From assembly GCF_002803065.1 (NCBI RefSeq), contig NZ_NNBL01000036.1, positions 1-64,000 on the forward strand: 64,000 nucleotides of DNA. The letters are read 5' to 3'. The notes below the pieces were generated by a model. That model searched no databases. It saw nothing but the letters and a program-made list of their open reading frames with translations, and was not told where the DNA came from. This document shows positions 51,729-60,681 of the stretch, in pieces. Every line of letters begins with the position of its first letter. Position 1 is the stretch's first letter. This stretch comes from Streptomyces sp. CB01635 (GTDB lineage: Bacteria > Actinomycetota > Actinomycetes > Streptomycetales > Streptomycetaceae). The position numbers and the translations under genes are program-made.

Positions 51729-52481
51729 TACGCGACCGAGGTCGCGCTCCCGGCAACGGGGACATGGAAGAACCCGGGCGTGGGCAGCGCCCGCGCTGTT
51801 GCCGCTGTGGTGGCCCCGGAGCACGGGGTGCCGCTGCTGTTCATCGAGGCCGACAACTGCCACGAGGACGCGGCGACGATCGCCGCGAAATTCGACAAGT
51901 ACATGCGGTTCTACCAGCGCACCGTGAAGTACACCGACGGCCGGGAGCGGCCGATGTGGCACACCCGCTGGAGCGCCCCCCAAGTCCAGCGGAACGTCTC
52001 GCCGGCCATGCCGCCGGTGCTGCTCGTCTTCCACCAGATCGGCGCCCGTCCGGCGCGCACGCAGATGCAGAAAGTCGCACGCCTCACCCGCGAGCACTGG
52101 CAGGGCCGATGGGACAGCGACGGCGCGTTCCACACCTACGAACAGAAGATCCCCCTCGTGGCGACCACGCTGGAGCTGCTACGCGAGCAAGGCCCGCACG
52201 GGAAGATCTTCTGGAGGTTCAACCGCCGACATCTGCAGACGTTGTGGGATGCGATCGGCACCCCCCGCCTGGACGCTGCCCTGGAACGCCGGCGCGAACA
52301 GGCACAGGCCTGGCACGAAGCCCACCAGGCTGAACAGAAACGCCTCGCCGCGCAGCAGGCCGCGGAACACGAGGCGCGGCGGCCGGTGTGCACGGTGTGC
52401 GGGGCGAAGTTCCCCGACGACCGCTGGGAGATCGTGCAGCGCTATCCCCGGCCCAGCAACGAGTGGCGGCCGCACCCGTGA
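51729..52481 (+). pseudogene. Replication-relaxation family protein, N-terminally truncated
   Basis: From the right direct repeat on, 'ATEVALPATGTWKNPGVGSA' and 'GVPLLFIEADNCHEDAATIA' followed by 'AKFDKYMRFYQRTVKYTDG' are the middle of a replication-relaxation protein, a family of actinobacterial plasmids and integrative elements. An Arg/Gln/Ala-rich helix and a last 'CTVCGAKFPDDRW' zinc-finger-like piece follow. The N-terminal winged-helix part is gone. A GTG/ATG near 51780 could still start a 233-residue protein, but its activity is unlikely. Confidence 0.65.
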
Positions 52482-52868
52482 GTGAGTCACTGGTAGATAG
52501 ACCCTGTTCCCGCTCGCTGCGAATTCCTTCGACTTCTGCAGCATCCCTCAGCGACCTCCTCGGCCGTCGCCCCCGCAGCCGCTGTACCATCCAACTGCTT
52601 TGTGATGGATTGGCTAATCTTCATCGATCCAGCGCGAGCCGGTCCCGGGGACGTCGACGATGCGGGTGGCCGTCGCGGGCCGGCCGCAGGCGACGCACGG
52701 CTGAGGGGCGCGGCCGACCCGTGCGAAGGCCTCCGCTCCGCTGGTCGTGTCCGGAGCGGGTGGGAGCTGGCGGGGATCCACATCCAAGATCCGCAACGTG
52801 CCGCTGACGTCCATCGCTGTCCGTTCCGTTCGCCCCCTGGCTGCCGTGGTCGGCGCCCCGCCGCGGAG

Positions 52869-53048
52869 GCCCCGCACATCCACCCCAACACCATGCGCTA
52901 CCGGTTGCGCCGTATCCGCGAGGTCTCCGGGCTGGACTTCGCCGATGCCGATGCCGATGCCGATGCCGATGCCGATGCCATGCTGCTCGCGCACCTCCAG
53001 CTCCGGGTGTGCGAGCTGCGGACGGGCGCTTCCCAAGGCTCCGGCTGA
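52869..53048 (+). pseudogene. PucR/CdaR-type regulator, C-terminal remnant
   Basis: 'IHPNTMRYRLRRIREVSGLD', then an Asp-Ala run and 'AMLLAHLQLRVCELR', is the C-terminal HTH_30 domain of PucR-type regulators. The Asp-Ala run is a gccgat microsatellite in place of the usual short Asp-rich turn. The rest of the gene is missing. It overlaps, antisense, the 3' end of the serine hydrolase gene. Confidence 0.65.
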
Positions 53049-54613
53049 CCTCGGAACGAGCGCGTGTAGCGGCACCCGTCCAGGTCGACCCAGAGCACCG
53101 CGCCGTCCAGGGCGGGGCCGGACGTCAGGCGCTCCGGCAGCCGGGGGTCGGCTCCGATGCGGAACGTCCCGTCGTCGAGCGGGACAAGTTCCGGTTCGTC
53201 GCAGGGCGCTTCCACGCCGGTCGCGGCGATCATGTGCAGTCGTCCCGCCCGCTGCACGATGCTGAAGCTGGGATACCAGGGGGTGTAGCTCCGGTAGTGA
53301 CCTGCGAGTGCATGCGGGGGAGCGGTCGGCGCGGAGGGGCTGGGGCCCAGTGACTCGGGTCCGTAGAGCCAGCGTCCGTCCAGAGAGTGGTGGTAGGCGG
53401 ACCATCCTGGGTGATCGCACACCAGCCGTCCGTCCCCCGCGTCGTACAGCCTGCCGGTCACCTCGTCCGAGGTGAGCGAGAGACGGTCGTCCCCCGTGGC
53501 CTCGACGCAGATCTGACGCGGCGTCGTTCCGTGTATCCCGACGTAGCGCTGGGCGTCGGGGATCCGCTCCGGGTCGAACAGCGCCGGGTCCGCCGGGGCT
53601 CCCTGGACGACGGCGAGCACATGGCGGGCGAAGCGGTCGATGATCTGGGACTCGCCGGGTGCGTTGGTCAGCACGACGACACCGTGCCCGCCGTCGGTGT
53701 CGACGGCGAGGTACGAGCGGTATCCGACCATCCCGCCGGCGTGCGTCAGCCAGGTGTGGCCGTCGATCACTTCCACGTCCACGCCGAGCGCGTAGCCGGA
53801 ACTGACCGCGTCGCCAGGCACCGTGACGATCTGTCGGAACCGCTCGGGACCTATGATCCTGGTGCCGTCCAGGGTGCCCCGGCCCAGCAGCATGCGGGCG
53901 AACAGGCCCAGGTCGGACGCGGTTGCCAGTACGTTCCCGTCGGCCGCCGAATACTCGAAGAAGCCGGCCGGCGCGAGCGGGGCCGACGGCAGCGGCGGGC
54001 GGTCGTCGCGCAGGAACCGGTACCCGGTGGCGAGTTCGGCGATGCCCTCGTGAGTGATCCGCGCCGCCGAGTCGCGCATGCCCAGGGGCCGCAGCAGCCG
54101 TCCGGCCATGGCGTCCGCCAGCGATTCCCCCGTCACCTGCTCGACGATCAACCCCAGCAGGTTGTAGCCCTCGTTGGAGTAGTGGAACAGCTCACCTGGT
54201 TCGGCCCAGGTCTTCGCATCGCACAGCGCGTAGCCGCGTGCGGCGGCATCGGGCAGCGCGTCGGCCCCGGCCACCAGGCCGGAGGTGTGCTGCAGGAGGT
54301 GCCGGACGGTGATCGCGCGCGAGCCGCCGTTCGGGGCGAACCAGGGCAGGTGGTCGGCGACCGCCGCGTCGAGGTCCACTTTGCCCTCGTCCGCCAGTAT
54401 GCCGAGCAGGAAGGCGGTGAAGGTCTTGCTGATGGAGCCGATCTCGAACCGCGTGCGACGGGAGACCGGCGCGCCGGACTCCGCGTTCGCGCATCCTGCG
54501 GTGACGAACGCGGACTCGCCGGTCCCGTCGACGACGCTGATCGTGATTCCCGGCACCGGCCACCAGGTCCGCAACTGCTCCGCAAGCCCAGAGAGCACCC
54601 GTTGCACATCCAT
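52898..54613 (-). CDS. Serine hydrolase of the beta-lactamase class C / D-aminopeptidase type, with acquired C-terminal tail
   Basis: The 571-residue enzyme has a class C beta-lactamase fold with SxxK 'GSISKTF' (Ser60, Lys63), YxN 'HYSNEGYNLLG' and 'THAGG' as the third motif. A C-terminal beta-rich domain (about 400-510) ends in 'CRYTRSFRGQPEPWE'. The last 45 or so residues run antisense through the PucR remnant and include an Ala-Ser run from the microsatellite, so they are probably not original. It has no signal peptide. Its ATG overlaps the permease stop (TGATG), so the two genes are translationally coupled. It is likely a peptidase or esterase on a compound imported by the permease. Confidence 0.8.
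   Translation of the reverse strand: MDVQRVLSGLAEQLRTWWPVPGITISVVDGTGESAFVTAGCANAESGAPVSRRTRFEIGSISKTFTAFLLGILADEGKVDLDAAVADHLPWFAPNGGSRAITVRHLLQHTSGLVAGADALPDAAARGYALCDAKTWAEPGELFHYSNEGYNLLGLIVEQVTGESLADAMAGRLLRPLGMRDSAARITHEGIAELATGYRFLRDDRPPLPSAPLAPAGFFEYSAADGNVLATASDLGLFARMLLGRGTLDGTRIIGPERFRQIVTVPGDAVSSGYALGVDVEVIDGHTWLTHAGGMVGYRSYLAVDTDGGHGVVVLTNAPGESQIIDRFARHVLAVVQGAPADPALFDPERIPDAQRYVGIHGTTPRQICVEATGDDRLSLTSDEVTGRLYDAGDGRLVCDHPGWSAYHHSLDGRWLYGPESLGPSPSAPTAPPHALAGHYRSYTPWYPSFSIVQRAGRLHMIAATGVEAPCDEPELVPLDDGTFRIGADPRLPERLTSGPALDGAVLWVDLDGCRYTRSFRGQPEPWEAPVRSSHTRSWRCASSMASASASASASASAKSSPETSRIRRNR
52941..52976. repeat. Hexanucleotide microsatellite, 6 x gccgat
   Basis: Six exact copies of gccgat. 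They encode Asp-Ala on the plus strand (PucR remnant) and Ala-Ser on the minus strand (hydrolase tail). The same unit occurs five times at 5517-5546. Confidence 0.9.
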
Positions 54614-56106
54614 CAGACGCCCGCCTTCCGCGAACCGAATCCCGCGAACCGGTCCGGACCCAGCTCGACCTGGGAGGAGTCGATAGCCGCGTCCGGCCGG
54701 TCGCCTTTGACGAACCGTCGGCACAGCGGGTACAGCAGCACGGCCAGCAGCGCCACCGCGAGACTCGTGCCGAACGTCGCGGCCTCGTCGACCGCCGTAC
54801 TCCACGCCAGGTACACGATCATCGCTGTGGGCAGCACGACGACCAGGACCGCGCCGGGCCAGCCGCCGGGGACCCGAACCGGCCGGAGCATCTGCGGATA
54901 TCTCCAGCGGAGGACCAGGAAGGCCACGAATTCCAGCAGGATCGAGGCCAGGGTGAGCAGCACCGTGGCTCGTAGGATCGAGCTGAAGTCGACGGCGGAG
55001 AGCACGACGACGACGGTGGTGCTCGCCAGCAGCGCACCCACCGGCGTGTTGAACCGTCTGCTGTCCCGGGCCATCCAGCGCGGCAGGTACGCGTCCGCGG
55101 CGAGCGCCCGCGGCACCCGGGTGCTCGTCAGCAGGATCGCCATGAACAGCCCCACCAGGGAGAGCGCCGATCCCAGGGAGATCAGCACCTTCAGCCAGAT
55201 TCCGCCCAGGGCGCCGCCGACCACGATGAAGTCGCCCTGGGCCCAGTCGGCGGGCGAGCCCCGGTGCAGCCCGCTGCCGATGGCGGCGATGGTGGGCAGC
55301 AGGTAGGCGGTGATGATCAACGGAACCGAGATGACCAGGGCCCGGGTGTAGGTCCGGTGCGCGTCGGCGACCTCGCCCAGCACGGTGCTCGGGCCGTCGA
55401 AGCCGAGGTACAGCCACACGATCACGCTGAGCGCGCCGGCCACAGACGAGTGGGCGCTCTGCCCCGGCACCATGAAGGGCGAGAGCACGTTGATCCCGTT
55501 GCCGACCGCATGCCAGATGCCCAGGACCGCCAGCACCGCGAACGGTGCGAGGATCAGAAGCATCATCCCGACCGAGTACTCGCTCACCGCCTTGGAGCCG
55601 CGGTAGTTCAGGTACGCCATCGGGACGATGAGGGCGACGGTGACGATCCAGTGCAGGTCCACGACGAAACCGCCGTGGAACAGGTCCACGATCACCAGCC
55701 CCTTCCCGCGGGCGATGTCCGGGACCCAGGTGGCCAGGTAGTCGACCAGCAGGATCGGGTAGAGGGCGAGGTTCAGCACCGACCCGATCGAATTCCAGGC
55801 CCCGAACACGAAGGCCGCACCTCTGCCGAGCGCGAGCTTCGTCCAGTAGTAGTAGCCGCCGTTGACCGGTATCGCGGCACTCAACTCCGCTGCCACCAGT
55901 GCGTTCGGCACGCCGAAGACCACCGGCACCAGGACGATCATCAGCAGGGTCATGCCCGGACCGGCGCTGGAGAGTGAGGCTTCGAGCCCGAAGGGGCCTC
56001 CGGACACAGTGAAGAAGAAGATTCCGACCAGGGGCAGCACGCCGAGCGTGCGTCTGCCCGCCCCGGGCGCCGACCGCGTGTTTTCCGACGGGATCAGTTC
56101 GGTCAT
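54613..56106 (-). CDS. APC-family amino acid/amine permease
   Basis: The 497-residue protein has about twelve membrane helices. Helix 1 carries the APC signature 'VGIFFFTVSGGPFGLEASLS' (unwound GGPxG part). 'VNGGYYYWTKLALGRGAAF' is the second conserved block, and 'FDGPSTVLGEVADAHRTYTR' sits in helix 6. It should import an amino acid, amine or similar compound with protons. It is the first gene of a two-gene operon with the serine hydrolase; the stop and start overlap by one base. Start at 56106 (MTELIPSENTRSAPG) by family fit. Confidence 0.85.
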   Translation of the reverse strand: MTELIPSENTRSAPGAGRRTLGVLPLVGIFFFTVSGGPFGLEASLSSAGPGMTLLMIVLVPVVFGVPNALVAAELSAAIPVNGGYYYWTKLALGRGAAFVFGAWNSIGSVLNLALYPILLVDYLATWVPDIARGKGLVIVDLFHGGFVVDLHWIVTVALIVPMAYLNYRGSKAVSEYSVGMMLLILAPFAVLAVLGIWHAVGNGINVLSPFMVPGQSAHSSVAGALSVIVWLYLGFDGPSTVLGEVADAHRTYTRALVISVPLIITAYLLPTIAAIGSGLHRGSPADWAQGDFIVVGGALGGIWLKVLISLGSALSLVGLFMAILLTSTRVPRALAADAYLPRWMARDSRRFNTPVGALLASTTVVVVLSAVDFSSILRATVLLTLASILLEFVAFLVLRWRYPQMLRPVRVPGGWPGAVLVVVLPTAMIVYLAWSTAVDEAATFGTSLAVALLAVLLYPLCRRFVKGDRPDAAIDSSQVELGPDRFAGFGSRKAGV

Positions 56107-56746
56107 CCTGGGCTCCACTCTCCGTTCGCGCCTGGTCGGCACAACGTACGGGGGCGTCACCGGGGCCGTCCTCGTCGTGCGCGCCAAAGCCGCGGCCCGT
56201 CAGTTGTCGCTGCCGCCAACGTCGGGCTGATCCACCCGGAACACGACGAAGCCCCGGGCGAGCCCGCCGTCTGCTGCAGCGTCTCAACCGTGGCGGCAGA
56301 GGCACCCGCGTGGAGATACATCCGGTCAACCAAGCCCAGGTCCGCGTCCGCTGCAGCGGGTGGTGGAGCACCGGGCGATGAACGTGCGCCGCTGGGACCG
56401 GGTCGTGGGCGCGTGGGCGGCTGGCGACTGTCAGGGCCTGGACGCCGCATGGACAACCGACGTCCTGCCGGACCTGGGCTCGCAGTGGGGCCAGTACGAG
56501 TACGTCATCAACGTCGGCTTCGCGCATAGCCGGTGGTGTGGGATCTCAAGTTCGTCTGCACAATCTCACCGCCCGCTCCATACCGACTGCACTCTCCGTG
56601 CTTCTCGACGAACTCGCCCACCGCGCACGGCACATCGAACTGGCCGGCGAGAGCCCCGCCGCAGCACCTCCCACCTTGCCTGGGGTTACGCCTCCCTGCC
56701 CGTCTCACTCTCCGCACGCGGTTCATGGGTGAGCTATCCTCCGCGC
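56107..56746. other. Long intergenic region with remnants and repeat copy C
   Basis: No full gene is seen. On the plus strand 'VEHRAMNVRRWDRVVGAWAA' and 'LGSQWGQYEYVINVGFAHSR' (56360-56530) look protein-like and stop right where the 79-bp repeat family begins at 56537. The region also holds the promoters of the permease and of the DUF2461-like gene. Confidence 0.4.
56537..56572 (+). repeat. 79-bp repeat family, partial copy C
   Basis: tgtgggatctcaagttcgtc and then aatctcac match the first 36 bases of copies A and B with some mismatches. The second half is not preserved. Confidence 0.5.
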
Positions 56747-57379
56747 ATGCGCGGACAGTTCACCGGCTGGCCGGAGCAGGCCATGGACGTGTTGTGGCAG
56801 CTCCAGGGCGAACCCACCCACGCGACCCGCGAGCGCTACCGCGCGGACCGCGAACGCCTGATCCGGCAGCCGATGATCGCCCTGCTCAACGAGGTCGCGG
56901 ACACCGACCCCCGGTACGAGGACTTCTCCGTCTGGCACTATCGCACCGACTCCTGGTGGTGGCAGCACCAGGGCGCGGTGATCCGGCTCGGCCGCAAGAT
57001 CGAGATCGGTCTCCGGTTCGACCTGGACGGCCTGCGGATCCAGGGCGCCTGGTGGTACCCCGATCCCGGCCAGGTGGACATGTTCCGCAAAGCCGTGGCC
57101 TCCGAGGGGAGCGGCCGCGAACTGTCCGCCATCGTCGAGGACGTGCGGAAGAAGGGCTACGACATCTCCGGGGACGTGATGAAACGCCCCCCGCGCGGCT
57201 ACCCGACGGACCACGCCCGCACGAAGCTGCTGCGCCACCGTTCGCTGATCGCCGCCCGTCCTCTCGGCTGCGAGGAGTGGCTGCACACCCCCGAGGCGGT
57301 TGACCGGGTCCTCTCGGCCGCCGCCGACCTGGACGCCCTGATGACGTGGCTGGTCCGCCACGTGAAGGGCGCCGCCTGA
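56747..57379 (+). CDS. DUF2461-like protein
   Basis: The 210-residue protein opens MRGQFTGWPEQAMDVLWQLQ and matches the general pattern of DUF2461: an N-terminal helix then 'MIALLNEVADTDPRYEDFSV', a beta part 'ALVIRLG'-like ('QGAVIRLGRKIEIGLRFDL'), 'VDMFRKAVASEGSGRELSAI' and a basic C-terminal 'MKRPPRGYPTDHARTKLLRH'. The last motif is the conserved 'PRGYxxDHP' type segment of the family. Function is unknown. No partner is present. Confidence 0.75.
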   Translation: MRGQFTGWPEQAMDVLWQLQGEPTHATRERYRADRERLIRQPMIALLNEVADTDPRYEDFSVWHYRTDSWWWQHQGAVIRLGRKIEIGLRFDLDGLRIQGAWWYPDPGQVDMFRKAVASEGSGRELSAIVEDVRKKGYDISGDVMKRPPRGYPTDHARTKLLRHRSLIAARPLGCEEWLHTPEAVDRVLSAAADLDALMTWLVRHVKGAA

Positions 57380-57438
57380 CATCACGAGGGCGCCGCGCGG
57401 AACGGGAGAACCACACCCGTGCCGCCGGCCCCCCGCGC

Positions 57439-57549
57439 TCAGAAGGTGATGCGCACCTTCAGCGCCGACCGGTCGTCCATCGCCCGATCTTCGTCCGGCA
57501 CCCCGGCCAGGGGGACGGCACGGTCGAGGACGGGCTCCAGAGAGCACAT
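57439..57549 (-). pseudogene. Zinc-type alcohol dehydrogenase, C-terminal fragment
   Basis: About 35 codons on the minus strand read 'LEPVLDRAVPLAGVPDEDRA' then 'MDDRSALKVRITF' and a stop. This is the C-terminal end of medium-chain zinc-dependent dehydrogenases ('xxYRAMDxRxALKV'). Nothing of the catalytic domain is left. Confidence 0.6.
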
Positions 57550-57793
57550 CGGGCAGGAGTTTGAGAATGCAGGCGCGGACCGGGGCGATGCCCCGCGCGG
57601 CGCGATGTTGCGGTCGAACATCCGGCGGCAGAACGACCCCCGCGTTACCCGCCGTACGGCACCCCTACACAGCCGACCGCACCGCCGTCCCGGGTGATAG
57701 CGGGCCGTGAGACACCGCAGGTCAGCGATCTGCCCGTCCGGAGCGGCCTCAGTAGACCTGGCGGGGATGCACCGAGAGCCGAGACAACCGCAG

Positions 57794-58264
57794 ATGAAGC
57801 AGCGTGAGACACCGCGAGAAGCCCTCGAGCAGCAGTTGGACAACGCCTACCGGGAGCGCGCCCACCTCGTCGCCCTCCTCGCCGCCATGACCTCTGGCGC
57901 TGTCATCGTGCCCGCGCCCGATATCGATGACGAGGACAGCTGGCAGATCGCGCACCTCAACATCGGCGGCCGGCAAGCGAGCTGGCACATCAGCCCGCGT
58001 GACGCGGACCTGCTCGAGGCCGTAGAACACGTACCGGCCGACGATCCGCGCGCCCGCTGGGACGGCCACAGCACCGAAGACAAGTACGCCCGCATCCGCC
58101 AGCACACACGGCTGCTGTACCGGGCCTGCGGGCCCGAGTGCGCAGAGATGCACCAAGGCGGACACCGCTGCCGCCCCAACAGGCCCGGCTCGGAGGGCGG
58201 CTCGTCGATAGCCGACTGCGCCGCGGACGACCGCCGCCGGCTGCTGGAGAAGGAGGGCGAATGA
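57794..58264 (+). CDS. Small hypothetical protein of mobile-element type
   Basis: The 156-residue protein starts MKQRETPREALEQQLDNAYR and contains 'AHLVALLAAMTSGAVIVPAP', 'SWQIAHLNIGGRQASWHISP' and 'RWDGHSTEDKYARIRQHTRL'. This pattern (helix, strand, 'W-HI', 'WDGHxTxxKYxR') is frequent in small proteins of Streptomyces prophages and integrative elements; function unknown. An alternative ATG is at 57767. The 3' end overlaps the next frame by four bases (ATGA). Confidence 0.6.
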   Translation: MKQRETPREALEQQLDNAYRERAHLVALLAAMTSGAVIVPAPDIDDEDSWQIAHLNIGGRQASWHISPRDADLLEAVEHVPADDPRARWDGHSTEDKYARIRQHTRLLYRACGPECAEMHQGGHRCRPNRPGSEGGSSIADCAADDRRRLLEKEGE

Positions 58265-58446
58265 CCGCGATCTGCCCTTGGGCTGCGTCTTCGCCTACGC
58301 CGTTCTCGCTCCGCCGCCCGCCCACCACTGGCAGCCCGCGCCGACCCACAGCTCCGCCCGCCCCTGAACCACGGGACGGGCAGGGCGACTTGGCAGATCT
58401 GGCACCTCGCGGCACTGCGCGGCCCGTGCTACATCTCTGGACATGA
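58261..58446 (+). CDS. Short hypothetical protein, translationally coupled
   Basis: A 61-residue Pro/Ala-rich frame starts at an ATGA overlap with the preceding gene and ends in another ATGA overlap with the next. The composition is not distinctive. The two overlaps are the only support. Confidence 0.3.
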   Translation: MTAICPWAASSPTPFSLRRPPTTGSPRRPTAPPAPEPRDGQGDLADLAPRGTARPVLHLWT

Positions 58447-58964
58447 ACTCCTCTGGCAAGGACGGCAGTTCGGGCTCTGTGCACGAGTGGATCAACTCGC
58501 TGGGGGTGTTGTGCGCGGTCGCTCTCTCCCTCTTCGCTCTGTATCGCGATCAGACGCAGCGGGCCAGCGACGAGGAACGGGAGGCGATGAAGGTCGCCGT
58601 GTACTGGAACGGTCCCGCAACTGCGCCTACCGGGGTGATGGTGGAGAACCAGCAGTCGGTCCGCATATTGGATGTGACTGTTCGGCTTGAGGTGGGCGGC
58701 TCGAGCGTCCAACGGGTTGAGTTCGGTGAGGTGCATTCATGCACGATGGATTGGTTCTCGTTTGGTGACCATCAGTCACAGGTCCGCACTGACGCCATGG
58801 TTGTGCTCCAGTTCCGGGACGGCTCGGGGCGTCGGTGGCAGATGAAGCCGGGGGCGGTCCTGAACAAGATCGACGACAAGGAGTCTCGCCGGGCCGACGG
58901 GGACGAGCTGGTTGCCGCCTGGGGCCTTAGCCGCGGGACCAACTCCTCCAACGGTTGCGGCTAG
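58443..58964 (+). CDS. Hypothetical membrane-anchored protein
   Basis: The 173-residue protein has one membrane helix at residues 14-35 ('WINSLGVLCAVALSLFALYR') followed by a charged 'DQTQRASDEEREAM' stalk. The rest is a beta-rich, probably cytoplasmic domain ('GVMVENQQSVRILDVTVRLE', 'AMVVLQFRDGSGRRWQ'). Similar one-helix proteins are common in actinobacteria and lack a known function. It follows by ATGA overlap and ends before a hairpin at 59064-59096. Confidence 0.6.
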   Translation: MNSSGKDGSSGSVHEWINSLGVLCAVALSLFALYRDQTQRASDEEREAMKVAVYWNGPATAPTGVMVENQQSVRILDVTVRLEVGGSSVQRVEFGEVHSCTMDWFSFGDHQSQVRTDAMVVLQFRDGSGRRWQMKPGAVLNKIDDKESRRADGDELVAAWGLSRGTNSSNGCG

Positions 58965-59063
58965 CGCCCGCTCACGCCAGTCGGCGTCACCTGGGTGTTC
59001 GCCGGCCTGACGGGGATCCTCCAGCACCCCCGCTGAGCCCGACCGCAGGCCCGCATGACAGGA

Positions 59064-59096
59064 ACGCCCCCGCCGCCGGGTTGGCTGCGGGGGCGT
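59064..59096. terminator. Bidirectional hairpin
   Basis: acgcccccgc (59064-59073) and gcgggggcgt (59087-59096) form a perfect 10-bp stem. It lies between a plus-strand gene and a convergent minus-strand remnant. Confidence 0.65.
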
Positions 59097-59098
59097 AG

Positions 59099-59569
59099 CT
59101 ACCAGCGCACTCCTAGCGCGTCGAGGGCCGCGATCTGGCCTGCGGTGAGCCGGCCGTCGCGGCGGGCGGCACGCTGCCGGGTGAGCCAGAAATCCACGCG
59201 CAGTCCGCCCACCCACAGCCCGCCTGGGACGCGAAGGGCTCCAGGCTCGGAGTGGAACGCCTTGGCTGCCACGATCCCTCTGGACCAGGACTTTGCCCCC
59301 ACCGCTTGCCGCTGGTCGCTCTGGTCAGGCAGACGTCGAGGGCGTGCATCCCACGACATCCCCAGTGCGTTGAGCGCATCGATGACGGTCTGGTCCAGCT
59401 CGCCCTCAGCCCGAGCTTTGCGCTGTCGGGCGAGCCACACCCCGAGAGCCACCGGCCCCACCCGGTCGTGGTGGGGCACGTCGAGGTCGCCGTCTCCGTG
59501 CGCGCTCACGCCATTCAGCAGGCCCGCGACGCCCTGGCCCTCATCGACGCGCCGATCGCACCCGCCCAC
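59099..59569 (-). pseudogene. Helicase-associated-domain repeat fragment
   Basis: The minus strand encodes two helicase-associated (HA) units: 'VALGVWLARQRKARAEGELD' with 'QTVIDALNALGMSWD', and 'VDFWLTRQRAARRDGRLTAG' with 'QIAALDALGVRW'. Such repeats form the tail of actinobacterial DEAD/DEAH helicases of mobile elements. The helicase core is absent and no start is visible, so this is the C-terminal end of a lost gene. The convergent hairpin would end it. Confidence 0.7.
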
Positions 59570-59836
59570 GACGAGCCGAGCGTCGCCGAATGCCGCGACG
59601 CGGATCGCCGTTGGCTGCTGGAGAAGGAGGGCGTGTGACTTCAGCCCGAGCCGGGCGGCGCCGCCTCACCGCGGCTGTCATCCTGCTCCCCATCCGGAGG
59701 GTGAAGCGCCCCCTCAACGGCCGTTCGGCGGGGCGACTTACCCCTCGCCATCCCGGCGGCAGCACGGGCCAACTGTGCCTGCAGCTGGTCGAACGCCGCC
59801 GGGCCCGATAGCTCCCGCAACCTGCGACTTCTGCTC

Positions 59837-60205
59837 ATGCATGTTCAACGCGCCAACGCACAGTCCGTAACTGCAATACCGCCGAACGGAGCACCCGCCG
59901 ATGTCCCTCGACGACGTCACCGCCCCCGCCTGCACATCGTCATCGACACCCGCGCCCGCCTCGGCTACACCGCGCCGATCGGGTCCACGGACCAGGACCG
60001 CATCCAACACCTGACCGTCGCCCTGCCACCCGTCCACGCCGCCCGCCTCTTCGAGGCCCAAGAGGCCGGTGCCAGCGACGCCCGGCTCCAGGAAATCGCG
60101 GCCGAAGGGCTCAAGGAGGTCTACCTCCAGGACGGCGGCCGCCGCGCCGGCAGCCTGGAAGAGGTCCGGTTCACGGACATCGAGCACCTCGAGTTCGACC
60201 TCTAG
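59837..60205 (+). CDS. Small hypothetical protein
   Basis: The 122-residue frame has a likely folded part from 'RLHIVIDTRARLGYTAPIGS', through 'LTVALPPVHAARLFEAQEAG' to 'VRFTDIEHLEFDL'. The first 35 residues are less convincing, so the true start may be internal. It is followed by a strong hairpin, which supports expression. Not recognised. Confidence 0.45.
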   Translation: MHVQRANAQSVTAIPPNGAPADVPRRRHRPRLHIVIDTRARLGYTAPIGSTDQDRIQHLTVALPPVHAARLFEAQEAGASDARLQEIAAEGLKEVYLQDGGRRAGSLEEVRFTDIEHLEFDL

Positions 60206-60226
60206 CAGCCGCACCTCGACCAGCCC

Positions 60227-60259
60227 GCGAGCCCCGGACCGATGCGGTCCGGGGCTCGC
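60227..60259 (+). terminator. Hairpin terminator
   Basis: gcgagccccggacc (60227-60240) and ggtccggggctcgc (60246-60259) form a perfect 14-bp stem with a 5-base loop, 22 bases after the preceding stop. Confidence 0.75.
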
Positions 60260-60387
60260 TCACATATCCGCAGGGATCGGATGTTCATGCACGCGACGTC
60301 GTGCCCAACGAGACCGCCGCGCACTGGTCACCACGGTGGCGAGGCCAGGTCTGCGGCGCGGTGAAAAGCCCACGGCCGCTCAGCGGG

Positions 60388-60640
60388 TCAGCCTCCAGCG
60401 GGTGAACACGCATGGGTCGGGGCCGGCATGAACTCCGAAGGGAGCTCGATCCGCTCGAGAAGGAATCCCTCGCCGGGGACGTGCACGGTGTAGCCGCAGC
60501 CCTTGTAGAAGGCGCCCAGGTCCCGGTCGGTCTCGAAGGACCCGTACAGCAGGAAGTAGTCAAGCTGGTCGTAGACCTGCCATGCCCGCTTCAGCCTCGC
60601 GCAGACGTTTTGGACAGTACGGATTTTGTCTGGCAAGGTC
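60388..60640 (-). pseudogene. GNAT acetyltransferase, C-terminal fragment
   Basis: On the minus strand, 'VCARLKRAWQVYDQLDYFLL' and 'YGSFETDRDLGAFYKGCGYT' followed by 'VHVPGEGFLLERIEL' resemble the C-terminal half of a GNAT protein ('FYxxxGYT' with a hydrophobic end). The acetyl-CoA-binding part is missing. It is a remnant. Confidence 0.5.
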
Positions 60641-60681
60641 GCCTGTCCGATCCCCGATGACACCGGAAGGCGGTGCGGAAC

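Noticed and set aside
52941..52976. Tandem repeats as a CRISPR array
   Set aside because: The unit is six bases, directly joined, without spacers; it is a microsatellite. No CRISPR array or cas gene was seen in the window.
53387..55306. A 639-codon open frame on the plus strand
   Set aside because: It lies opposite the serine hydrolase and permease genes, and its composition is that of a GC-rich shadow frame.
52898..56527. One 1,209-residue fusion of a permease region and a hydrolase
   Set aside because: The part upstream of 54613 in this frame is a shadow of the permease gene, which is in a different frame and has a clear APC signature. The hydrolase starts at 54613 by TGATG coupling.
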